Origin: Opitutaceae bacterium | Lineage (GTDB): Bacteria; Verrucomicrobiota; Verrucomicrobiia; Opitutales; Opitutaceae | Length of the DNA stretch: 60,709 nucleotides | Assembly (NCBI GenBank): GCA_028284235.1 | Contig: JANQSC010000040.1 | Coordinates: 1 to 60,709 of the forward strand | Direction of reading: 5' to 3' | In this document: piece by piece, positions 53,555 to 60,709 of the stretch | How the letters are laid out: the number at the start of each line of letters is the position of its first letter | Position numbering within the stretch: position 1 is the first letter of the stretch | Notes under the pieces: model-generated | Seen by the model: only the letters and a program-made list of their open reading frames with translations | Database searches by the model: none | What the model was told of the DNA's origin: nothing | Program-made: the position numbers and the translations under genes

Positions 53555-53622
53555 CTCTATTTCTTCATACTTTCCGATTGGCCGATAGTCGGTCCGTGTA
53601 TCGGCTAGCAGAAGAAATAGAG
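53555..53622. repeat. Long two-stem hairpin in the 53.47-53.69 kb intergenic gap
   Basis: A perfect 12-base inverted repeat, CTCTATTTCTTC (53555-53566) and GAAGAAATAGAG (53611-53622), encloses a second perfect 7-base pair, GCCGATA (53581-53587) and TATCGGC (53599-53605), whose loop holds CGG-t-CCG. No U-run follows on either strand, so it is not a standard terminator. It lies past the 3' end of the cytochrome c fusion gene and upstream of the propeller gene on the same strand. Confidence 0.7.
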
Positions 53623-53687
53623 AAAGAACGAGACTCTTCTTTTCCCGCGAGAAAGCCTACCATTCACTAAGAATTGCAGGCGCAAAA

Positions 53688-56600
53688 TTAGTTGATTGGA
53701 TGAGTCGTGCGCAGATAGCCGACAAGATCGCGCACTTGCGATTCGCTCATCGCCGAAAGCAGCCCTTCGGGCATCATAGATACAGGTAGCGTTTCACGCG
53801 AAAGAATGTCCGCTTTGGAAAGCACCACATTTTGGCCGATCATTCGCAAAGTGACTTGATTGTCGTCTTCGCTTGCGATGTTGCCTGCATAGCTCCGCCC
53901 GTCTTGCGTCGAGATCGTGACGAGTTGGTAGCCTTCCGGGATCTCCCCGCTCGGATCGAGCATGTTGTGCAGAATGTAGTCCAAGTTGGCGCGATTCGAT
54001 CCGGTTATATCGGGACCAATCTCTCCGCCCTCGCCATAGAGTTTATGGCACGCGGAGCAGGTTTGTTCGTAAAGCGCCTTGCCCGCGTTCAAATCCGCGC
54101 GCGAAACAAACTCGTCCGACAGCAAAATACGATAGCGGTCCATCTCGATTTGCTTGTCGCGCGACATCGACTCGATCGATCCCCAGAAGTCCGCAAAGCT
54201 CGGTCCGATCACCCGATTCAATTGCCGGGCCGTAACCGCGGAAATATCCGACCGCGGAACATCCCCCTTCTGCAGAGCCCTCATCAACTCGCGAGCCCCA
54301 CTCCGTCGCGTCGACAGCGTTTGGATAGCGATCGACTTTTCCGTTGTCGAATACTCGTCGTAGCGACGCAGCACTTCCCCAGGGACATTCGAACGGTCGT
54401 ACACCGCCAAAGTGCGTAGCGCCGACTGGCGCAATTCCGGCTCGTCTAGCAGCGCCAGAATCGTGTCGAACGCTGGGTCGAACCGCTCTTGTCCGAAACT
54501 CTGCAAGATATCGCGTCGATCCTCCAAGTCCGCCGAAGAATCCTTAAGCAAAGCCAGTCGCGCCTTCCCCGCTTCCGCGCTGCCGAATAGCTGACCGAGC
54601 CTCAAAGCAAGACCGCGCTCTTCGTCGCTTTCCGACGACATGAGTCGTTTCTCCAAAGAGTCCCAACCATCGGGCGCATTCAAGTACTTCTGCCCCGCGA
54701 GACCATCACGGACGCCTCTCATAATCTGAATCCGTTTTTCAGCTGTATCCGTTTTCTGGAGAGCAGCTACAATAGCATCGAGCTTTTCCGCCGCCACCGC
54801 GCGTCGAGCAATGAACTCGGAAACGAGCGGAATCTCGCTCTCCACCGCATGCTCCAAGGCGACATTGGCGGAGCCCTCCACGTGCGGTTCCACGCCGAAC
54901 CAAATCATCTTCGGCAAGTTGTGGTCGTCCGCGTCACCCTCGTGTGAGAGCAGCCCTTCGGCGATCTTCCAAACATTCGCTTCGGGCACCCGTTGCAGAG
55001 CCGACGCCAGATACAAGCGAACCACAGGCGAAGGATCCTCGGCGGCCATCGTCTCGAAACGTCTCAAGGCCGCTCGGCCCGGATTGAAATCCTCGCACAG
55101 CAATTGAATGGCCCACGCTCGAATATGGGCGTCCTCGTGGTCCAGCAAGCGGGTCAACTGATTGCGATTCACTCCGTCAGTCACATGCAACGCCCAGAGC
55201 GAACGCAGCTTGCGCCCGTCATCCGGCCCATCCTCGAATTGCTTCCACAGTTTGGCGTGAACGCTGTTCGCAAGCGTTCCCTCGACAGCTCGTTCATGCA
55301 GAAGCACGCGCGCCCGCCGCACATACCAGTCATTGCGATGCATCTGCAGATCGACGAGCTCGTCGTCGGAGTATTGAGCCAAGTCGAACCCGACCGGTGT
55401 CTTGGTGCCCGGAGGGGCGACGCGATAGATGCGACCCGTGTCTTTGTAGAGAACCTCCATTCCGCAAATGTCCGGGTCGTGCCAATCCAGCATGTACACC
55501 GCTCCTTCCGGACCGATTTCCAAGCTGAACCCGATCCACTGAGGGTCGTTCGCCATCACCGTCGAGTCGCCATCGCGGCCGATGAAACCGGACCCGCTCG
55601 GCTCGAGAATATCCGTGAGCAACGCATGCTCGTGAATATTGCACATGAAAATGCGGTCGTGATACCTCTCGGGAAATGTATCTGCCAAGTAGATACGCGC
55701 TCCCCCATGGGCGGAACGATGACGGTGATCCGCGATCGTCTTGATATCCGAGTAAACATGAGGATTGATGTGCTTTCCACCCTGACGGTGGTAAATCCCG
55801 CCGGGAATGACGTGCCACAAATGCGGGATCACGCACGCGGTTATGAAAATCTGACCATGGTCGTCGAAGTCGATTCCCCAAGGATTGCTGAAGCCGTGCG
55901 CCACCACTTCAAAACGATCCTTAATCGGATGGTAGCGCCACACGCCTCCATCGATTTCCTGGGGATCTTCCGCCTCGAATTCCTCCGGAAACGGTTCCCC
56001 GTGTTTGTAAATCCGACCTTCCCCAATAGGCTTTCCCACCATCGAAGGCGTCGCGTATCCCTGACATCCATACAGCCAACCATCGGGGCCCCAACTCAAA
56101 CTATTCAAGACTTCGTGGCGGTCGCGAATGCCCCAACCGCTCAAACGGACCTCGATGTCGTCCATATCCGCTTTGTCGTCTCCATCCCGATCGGGAACGA
56201 AGAGCAAATTAGGCGGCGCTCCCAACCATAGACCATCGAATCCCCACGCCATCGCTGCCGGGAATGGAATGCCTTCGAGGAAGACTTTCTTCGAGTCCAT
56301 CACCCCATCGCCATCCTCGTCCTCCAAAATCAGGATACGACTTTCGCCATCCGCCGAAAACCCAGTCCGACGCGTTTCGTAGTCTCGATTCTCCGCCACC
56401 CACAAACGCCCCCGATCGTCCCAGCAAAACGCCATCGGCTGGGTGATTTCCGGTTCCGACGCGTAAAGGTTGACCGACAATCCGTCCGCGACCGTCATCT
56501 TCTCCACCGCTTCCGGCCCAGAAAGGAACTCGGCATTGCGGCCTTCTTGGCGAGCGATATTCCAAATCGCCCAGTTCCCACCTTGGCCACTGTAGGACTT

Positions 56601-57467
56601 CCACTGGTCGTTGACAGTCATGTCACTGAATTCACCGCTGTAAACTACGATCTGGTGCTTAAACGTCTCAGTATCTCCTTTTTTGATACTCCAAGATCCC
56701 ATTCGAGAGGGCGCCGGCCCGATGCCCAACTGTCGATCGACCCGCCAGGTCTGTGGAAAATTGCGATTGTCCGGATGGTCGAAAATCGCAATCTGCCCCC
56801 AGTCGTCGCGACCTTCTATTTCCATTCCGACGTTCACCCACATTGCCCGTTGCCCTTCGGCCCGTTCGTTGTCCTGACGTGAACTGTTGACCGCCTTGCC
56901 CTCCGACTCGCCGCGCTTGTAAGGCATTCGCAGGAACAGCCCGCCGTAGTTGTATTCGTCGAATTCGAGGTCGACCAGCGCCTCGCCCGCCCAGGTCAAA
57001 TCAATAAAGTAGCGATCATCCGCTTCCCGCATCGACCAAATTTGCGATTCGCGCATGAGCGATTCGCCCGACTCGTCGAGCAAGGCGTAGACGGTCTCCC
57101 ATTGCACGACCTCGCCCTCGCTCGCGATGACTCGACTGCTTTCTCGCTTCCAGTATCCATTCGATGGATTGTGAAAAAAGTCGCGTCCATTGATCCGCGT
57201 GAATCCCCAATACAAACCGGTTTGATGCGGATGGTGTCCCGGACTGTACTCGGTCAAAACGCCATTCCCATCGGGTGCAACAATCGGGTGAACATACGGC
57301 CTGTGGTCATCGCGAGCGTTCTGCACAAGAATGGGATCGCTCGATCCCGGCTTGAATACGCTGATCGTATTGTCCGCTTCGTTTTCGACGAGTCGCAACG
57401 GTCCTGCGAACAACGTTCCACAGAAAGTTAACGCGGCTAGGCAAGTGAGTGTCTGATTTAGTTTCAT
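53688..57467 (-). CDS. DUF6807 (PmoA-like) fused to PVC-type dehydrogenase, HEAT repeats and cytochrome c
   Basis: 1259-residue exported protein, signal MKLNQTLTCLAALTFCGTLFAG. Four parts: residues ~20-310 match DUF6807/'PmoA' proteins ('RPYVHPIVAPDGNGVLTEYSPGHHPHQTGLYWG', first half shown is diagnostic); ~325-690 is the PVC membrane-bound dehydrogenase propeller ('QPMAFCWDDRGRLWVAENRDY', 'DEDGDGVMDSKKVFLEG', 'GFSNPWGIDFDDHGQIFITACV' opening); ~700-1110 are HEAT-like repeats; the end is cytochrome c with C1137-S-A-C1140-H1141 and 'MMPEGL'. Compared with the 968-residue relative at 33668-36574 it has the extra DUF6807 module. It begins 17 bases after a sulfatase stop, so the two are surely co-transcribed. 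Predicted periplasmic sugar oxidation. Confidence 0.87.
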   Translation of the reverse strand: MKLNQTLTCLAALTFCGTLFAGPLRLVENEADNTISVFKPGSSDPILVQNARDDHRPYVHPIVAPDGNGVLTEYSPGHHPHQTGLYWGFTRINGRDFFHNPSNGYWKRESSRVIASEGEVVQWETVYALLDESGESLMRESQIWSMREADDRYFIDLTWAGEALVDLEFDEYNYGGLFLRMPYKRGESEGKAVNSSRQDNERAEGQRAMWVNVGMEIEGRDDWGQIAIFDHPDNRNFPQTWRVDRQLGIGPAPSRMGSWSIKKGDTETFKHQIVVYSGEFSDMTVNDQWKSYSGQGGNWAIWNIARQEGRNAEFLSGPEAVEKMTVADGLSVNLYASEPEITQPMAFCWDDRGRLWVAENRDYETRRTGFSADGESRILILEDEDGDGVMDSKKVFLEGIPFPAAMAWGFDGLWLGAPPNLLFVPDRDGDDKADMDDIEVRLSGWGIRDRHEVLNSLSWGPDGWLYGCQGYATPSMVGKPIGEGRIYKHGEPFPEEFEAEDPQEIDGGVWRYHPIKDRFEVVAHGFSNPWGIDFDDHGQIFITACVIPHLWHVIPGGIYHRQGGKHINPHVYSDIKTIADHRHRSAHGGARIYLADTFPERYHDRIFMCNIHEHALLTDILEPSGSGFIGRDGDSTVMANDPQWIGFSLEIGPEGAVYMLDWHDPDICGMEVLYKDTGRIYRVAPPGTKTPVGFDLAQYSDDELVDLQMHRNDWYVRRARVLLHERAVEGTLANSVHAKLWKQFEDGPDDGRKLRSLWALHVTDGVNRNQLTRLLDHEDAHIRAWAIQLLCEDFNPGRAALRRFETMAAEDPSPVVRLYLASALQRVPEANVWKIAEGLLSHEGDADDHNLPKMIWFGVEPHVEGSANVALEHAVESEIPLVSEFIARRAVAAEKLDAIVAALQKTDTAEKRIQIMRGVRDGLAGQKYLNAPDGWDSLEKRLMSSESDEERGLALRLGQLFGSAEAGKARLALLKDSSADLEDRRDILQSFGQERFDPAFDTILALLDEPELRQSALRTLAVYDRSNVPGEVLRRYDEYSTTEKSIAIQTLSTRRSGARELMRALQKGDVPRSDISAVTARQLNRVIGPSFADFWGSIESMSRDKQIEMDRYRILLSDEFVSRADLNAGKALYEQTCSACHKLYGEGGEIGPDITGSNRANLDYILHNMLDPSGEIPEGYQLVTISTQDGRSYAGNIASEDDNQVTLRMIGQNVVLSKADILSRETLPVSMMPEGLLSAMSESQVRDLVGYLRTTHPIN

Positions 57468-57484
57468 GGGTGTAGATTATCGTG

Positions 57485-59140
57485 TTATCGGCGACGGCGA
57501 ATCCATTCGTTATTGGCGTCGGTTGCCCGCGCCCATTCGTGTGGATCGACATCGATGTAGTCAGGATTCAACGACGGCATCCGAGCATCGACCGATTCCC
57601 GCCAGGCCCGCAGCATCGCGACCAGCTCTTTAGCCTTTGCCGGGTTGGATTGCGAAAGATCGTTCTGCTCGCCGATATCCTCCTTCAAGTTGAAAAGCTG
57701 GACAGTGTTGTTCTCGTAGTACTCGAGCAACTTGTAGTCCCCCGCCCGGATTGCTCCCGCTGGCGGCTGCATGCCGTGATTGCTGTAGTGCGGAAAATGC
57801 CAGTAGATCGCCTCCCGGTCGAGAGACGCTTCGCCCCTGAGGAGCGGCGCGATGCTCACTCCGTCCTGATGCTGACGCTCCACCGGCGGGAGGCCCGCCA
57901 TTTCGAGAATCGTCGGGTAAAAGTCAGTGCTGATGATTGGTTCGTCGGATACCGTTCCCGTGGCGTTTTGACCCGGCCACTTCACGATACAAGGAACTCG
58001 GATTCCTCCCTCGTATAGCCAGCCTTTGGCGCCGCGTAGCGGAAGGACCGACGTCGAAAACGCCCGGTCGAGCTGAGCCTCGGTCACCGTCCGTATGGGA
58101 CTCCCCACGTTCATTCCAGCCATACCACCATTATCGGCGAAAAAGATGACGATCGTGTTGTCGTCGATACCAAGCTCTTCGAGTCGTTCCAGTATTCGCC
58201 CCATGCTTTGGTCGACGGCTTCCACCATGCCTGCGAAATGAGTGTTGTCCTGGCGCTGCTTGATCTTCACCGTGTGCTCGGGCAGCACGCCGTATTCCGC
58301 GAACGCCGGATCCGATATCGCCTGATCCAAATAATCTCGCGAAAGCCGTTCCGGCCGATCGGGATTCCCCTCCAGAATAAACGGCTCAATTTCCGGCGGA
58401 GGGTTCTCTTTCAGCTTCTCCTCGTACTTGTCCACCAAATCCAACCGCCCGTCGATGGGGTCGTGGACGGCGAAGTGAGCCAAGTAGAGAAAGAACGGGC
58501 CGTCCTTGTTTTCGTCGATAAAGCCGATCGCCTCGTCCGTTAGCCGATCGGTCAAGTACTCGCCCTCCGGCGCGTCCTCCAGTCCCTCCAAATTATAAGG
58601 GGCGTAAAAGGTGCGATTGGGAGCGCCGCGCGACCAGTTCCTTGGGATGTGCCAGTCGAAGCCATGCTTGTCCGGCGTTGACGGCGCGCTGCCCAAATGC
58701 CACTTCCCCACCGCGGCCGTCTTGTATCCGTGGCTTTTCAGCGTTTCCGCGATCGTCGTCTCTTCGTACGGCAAGTGCTGTCCGGTCATCACGTTCAAGT
58801 ACTTTTGAAACGGGAAGTCCCGCCGTCCCGGTATCCAGTCCGTCATGTTGTTTCGGGCAGGGTACTTTCCGGTCAATATACTGGACCGCGTTGGCGAACA
58901 CACATGACAAGCCGCATAAGCGCTGGTGAATTTCACACCTTCTGTCGCAAACTGATCGATATGCGGCGTATCGTAAAAACTGCTACCGAACGCCCCGATA
59001 TCGGTCCAACCCAGATCGTCGACCAAGAAAAAGATGACATTGGGAAGGGTTCCCGATTCGGATTCAGCACCCTGATCCGAGCAACCCAAAATCGCCAAAG
59101 CGAACACGGAAACAAAACCATAGGTTCGAATATCTTTCAT
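57485..59140 (-). CDS. Arylsulfatase lipoprotein (S1_16-like), CSPTR
   Basis: 551-residue predicted lipoprotein sulfatase (LAILGC, Cys20). D41-D42 in 'LVDDLGWTDIGAFGS', formylglycine precursor Cys81 in C-S-P-T-R with 'SSILTGKYPARNNMTDWIPGRR', GKWHLGSAP, and 'FADNGGMAG' are intact; this order, especially TDWIPG, is characteristic of the S1_16-type arylsulfatase A-like enzymes (4-O/6-O-sulfated galactose or GalNAc in characterised members). Followed after 17 bases by the DUF6807-cytochrome fusion, and preceded by a mosaic hairpin element that separates it from another sulfatase on the same strand. Confidence 0.9.
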   Translation of the reverse strand: MKDIRTYGFVSVFALAILGCSDQGAESESGTLPNVIFFLVDDLGWTDIGAFGSSFYDTPHIDQFATEGVKFTSAYAACHVCSPTRSSILTGKYPARNNMTDWIPGRRDFPFQKYLNVMTGQHLPYEETTIAETLKSHGYKTAAVGKWHLGSAPSTPDKHGFDWHIPRNWSRGAPNRTFYAPYNLEGLEDAPEGEYLTDRLTDEAIGFIDENKDGPFFLYLAHFAVHDPIDGRLDLVDKYEEKLKENPPPEIEPFILEGNPDRPERLSRDYLDQAISDPAFAEYGVLPEHTVKIKQRQDNTHFAGMVEAVDQSMGRILERLEELGIDDNTIVIFFADNGGMAGMNVGSPIRTVTEAQLDRAFSTSVLPLRGAKGWLYEGGIRVPCIVKWPGQNATGTVSDEPIISTDFYPTILEMAGLPPVERQHQDGVSIAPLLRGEASLDREAIYWHFPHYSNHGMQPPAGAIRAGDYKLLEYYENNTVQLFNLKEDIGEQNDLSQSNPAKAKELVAMLRAWRESVDARMPSLNPDYIDVDPHEWARATDANNEWIRRRR

Positions 59141-59164
59141 GAGGATAAACAGTTAGGACAATCA

Positions 59165-59326
59165 ATCCCATTATCCGCGAAGCGGATACCCATTGTTCCT
59201 GCTACAGCAGGAACACTAGGCCGCAGGCCGATGTTAACACCGCTTCCGTCTTCGCTTCGCTTCGCCGAGACAAGCCGCTTGTTGCTGCTTCGCAGCAAAT
59301 GGGTGTCTCTTCGAGACAATGGGTAT
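59165..59326. repeat. Mosaic multi-hairpin repeat element
   Basis: Six perfect small hairpins stand in a row: ATCCGC-gaa-GCGGAT (59173-59187), GTTCCTGC-taca-GCAGGAAC (59195-59214), GGCC-gca-GGCC (59219-59229), CAAG-ccg-CTTG (59271-59281), TTGCTGC-ttc-GCAGCAA (59282-59298), TGTCTC-ttc-GAGACA (59304-59318). An outer inverted pair ATACCCATTG (59186-59195) / CAATGGGTAT (59317-59326) encloses most of it, AATGGGT is repeated, and an inverted copy of the left-edge REP repeat sits inside at 59243-59272. It fills the whole gap between two co-directional sulfatase genes. Confidence 0.8.
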
Positions 59327-59330
59327 TTCA

Positions 59331-60709
59331 TTACTTGATGTTAGTTTTTGGTAGTGATTGTTTTAGTTGTTCCATGACGGATCTGTATTCGACTTTCTTG
59401 GCCAAATTGCGCCACTCGTTTGGATCAGCGTCGTGATCGTACAGCTCTTCACCTCCGTCATTGTAGCGGATGTAGCGCCATCGATCCGTTCGTACGGCGT
59501 GATTCTCGTATCCAAATGTCGTCAACACGGGACGGTCCCAGGCCTTTTGCGGATTCTTCAGGAGTGGCGCGAGACTTCGACCGTCCAACACATCCCTTTG
59601 AGGCAATCCACATAATTCCAACAATGTCGGATACAAATCGATCAGGCTTACGGGTCGGTCGCACAACTGGCCCCGCGCCACACCTTCCGGCCCTGCAACA
59701 ATCAAAGTCGTTCGCGTAGTTACTTCCCACAAGGCGTGTTTCCGCCAGTGCTGTTTCTCTCCCAAATGCCAGCCGTGGTCGCCCCACAGCGCCACTATGG
59801 TATTGTCCGCGTATCGGCTCTGGTCCAACGCGTCCAACAGTCTGCCAATATGAGCGTCGACGTAGCTGATGGTGGCCAGATAGCTCTGCACCGCTCGACG
59901 CCACTGCTTGTGCTCTGTCACGACATCGTGATCCTCGCCGTGAGTCGCGTGATTCCGCGCGCCCGAAACGTCGTGAACTTCTCTCGCAAACTTCAAGCCC
60001 CAGTACGGAAGGTCGTCCCGATCATTTTCCAACGTATCGGGGAGTTCGATACTCTCTAAAGGATGCAAGTCAAAGTACTTTCTCGGGGCATACCAAGGAA
60101 GATGCGGTTTGGTAAATCCACAAGCAATAAAGAACGGTTTGTCATGCGGCTTGCTCAACTCGCCAATCGCCCAATCGACGTTTTTGACGTCGAACAACTC
60201 GGATTCGTCCCCATCCAGAGGACCCCAAGGCGCCCAAACGTCCTGCGGCAAATAGGAATCCCGTTCGCCGACGGCCCGCCGCGTTCGGTCCGGCTGATTG
60301 TAGTAGTCCCATGAATCCGAATCGTAGGGCCCGCTGCCATGAAAGGTTTTCCCGCCGCCCTGCACGGAGTAGCCACCTTTTGACCGCAAGTGCTGCATCA
60401 ACGTAACGGCGTCGGGTATTTTATCCCGCATCTTTTCTCCATTCCCATAAACCCCGGTATTCGACGGCAGTCGCCCCGTGAACAGGCTGACACGCGACGG
60501 GTTGCACAGCGGCGCATTGCAATAGGCCTTGGTGAACGACACGCCCCGCTTGGCGAGACGATCAATGTTCGGAGTCAACGCTTGCGGATGCCCGCCGAGA
60601 TGGCCCACCCAACTATTCAAGTCGTCGACAGGAATGAAGAGAATATTGGGCTTTTCCCCCGCGTTCGCAGACGCGAGAAACAGCAATAAGATAATGGTAG
60701 CGGGCGATC
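59331..60709 (-). CDS. Iduronate-2-sulfatase-like sulfatase (S1_7-like), CNPSR; 5' end outside window
   Basis: At least 451 residues; the frame stays open through the right edge (adding ...SPATIILL before LLFLASANAG), so the start and part of the signal peptide are outside the window. 'IPVDDLNSWVGHLGGH' and '[21 protein letters not shown]' mark the S1_7/iduronate-2-sulfatase type; the formylglycine precursor is in C-N-P-S-R. 'GGGKTFHGSGP' replaces the GKWH motif, as in the other two S1_7-like proteins in the window. Same strand as, and 190 bases upstream of, the S1_16-like sulfatase. Confidence 0.9.
   Translation of the reverse strand, partial: SPATIILLLFLASANAGEKPNILFIPVDDLNSWVGHLGGHPQALTPNIDRLAKRGVSFTKAYCNAPLCNPSRVSLFTGRLPSNTGVYGNGEKMRDKIPDAVTLMQHLRSKGGYSVQGGGKTFHGSGPYDSDSWDYYNQPDRTRRAVGERDSYLPQDVWAPWGPLDGDESELFDVKNVDWAIGELSKPHDKPFFIACGFTKPHLPWYAPRKYFDLHPLESIELPDTLENDRDDLPYWGLKFAREVHDVSGARNHATHGEDHDVVTEHKQWRRAVQSYLATISYVDAHIGRLLDALDQSRYADNTIVALWGDHGWHLGEKQHWRKHALWEVTTRTTLIVAGPEGVARGQLCDRPVSLIDLYPTLLELCGLPQRDVLDGRSLAPLLKNPQKAWDRPVLTTFGYENHAVRTDRWRYIRYNDGGEELYDHDADPNEWRNLAKKVEYRSVMEQLKQSLPKTNIK

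Noticed and set aside
54993-56231. 412-residue open frame antisense to the DUF6807-cytochrome c fusion
   Set aside because: No recognisable domain, biased composition, and the opposite strand encodes a clear multidomain protein.
59165-59326. CRISPR array
   Set aside because: The repeats are hairpins with different stems, not equal direct repeats with regular spacers, and no cas gene is present.
1-60709. tRNA or rRNA genes in the intergenic gaps
   Set aside because: I read the longer gaps by eye and found no cloverleaf-like segment with a CCA-type end or T-loop GTTCRA motif, and no rRNA sequence; a tRNA scan would be decisive.

Overview
The window looks like chromosomal DNA of a marine, polysaccharide-degrading member of the Verrucomicrobiota (Opitutae/Puniceicoccales-like). 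This is inferred from content: ten exported Cys-type sulfatases, two very large propeller-HEAT-cytochrome c proteins of the kind common in the PVC superphylum, DUF6807- and DUF4159-type proteins, and a VPDSG-CTERM sorting signal. I saw no rRNA, tRNA, transposase or CRISPR array. The DNA is GC-rich and densely coded on both strands. Only one gene is visibly A/T-richer (vWA protein, 41.4-42.5 kb).

Layout. 0-3.1 kb: a preQ0 operon (queC-queD-queE) running into recF, ending beside two REP-like repeats at the left edge. 3.2-7.2 kb: a secreted M16 metalloprotease and a secreted propeller protein. 7.5-14.5 kb: a TonB C-terminal protein, a GH20-like protein coupled to an HGSNAT-like membrane acetyltransferase, a YdjM-type membrane hydrolase, a Tat-exported TIM-barrel isomerase/epimerase, a small unknown, a GH-A-like lipoprotein and a YchJ protein. 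14.5-18.7 kb: a membrane-anchored PQQ-like propeller and, divergently, a phytase-like esterase behind a convincing candidate Pho box. 18.7-22.3 kb (minus): SMP-30-like lactonase, unknown secreted protein, DUF4159 protein and a secreted Hcp-like protein. 22.5-26.7 kb (plus): esterase, two tandem paralogous helical-repeat proteins and an AhpD-like protein. 26.7-60.7 kb: the sulfatase region, with ten sulfatases in at least six transcription units. Mixed among them are purC, PQQ-like propellers, two large cytochrome c fusion proteins, a vWA protein, an alpha/beta hydrolase, an AEC transporter, a VPDSG-CTERM protein and an isolated phage-tail/eCIS sheath gene.

How it fits together. Sulfatases, esterases, glycosidase-like proteins and an epimerase-like protein suggest extracellular or periplasmic dismantling of sulfated, acylated glycans. 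The cytochrome c fusions and PQQ-type propellers suggest periplasmic sugar oxidation. Several sulfatases resemble the lysosomal heparan-sulfate enzymes (iduronate-2-sulfatase, sulfamidase and GlcNAc-6-sulfatase types), and an HGSNAT-like protein is also present. The real substrate cannot be read from sequence. No formylglycine-generating enzyme or anSME lies in the window, so maturation must be encoded elsewhere.

Most unusual items: a complete tail-sheath gene with no tube, baseplate or ATPase neighbours; an Hcp-like protein with a signal peptide and no T6SS genes; mosaic hairpin elements at the left edge, 44.1 kb and 59.2 kb; a long hairpin at 53.6 kb; and the Pho box.
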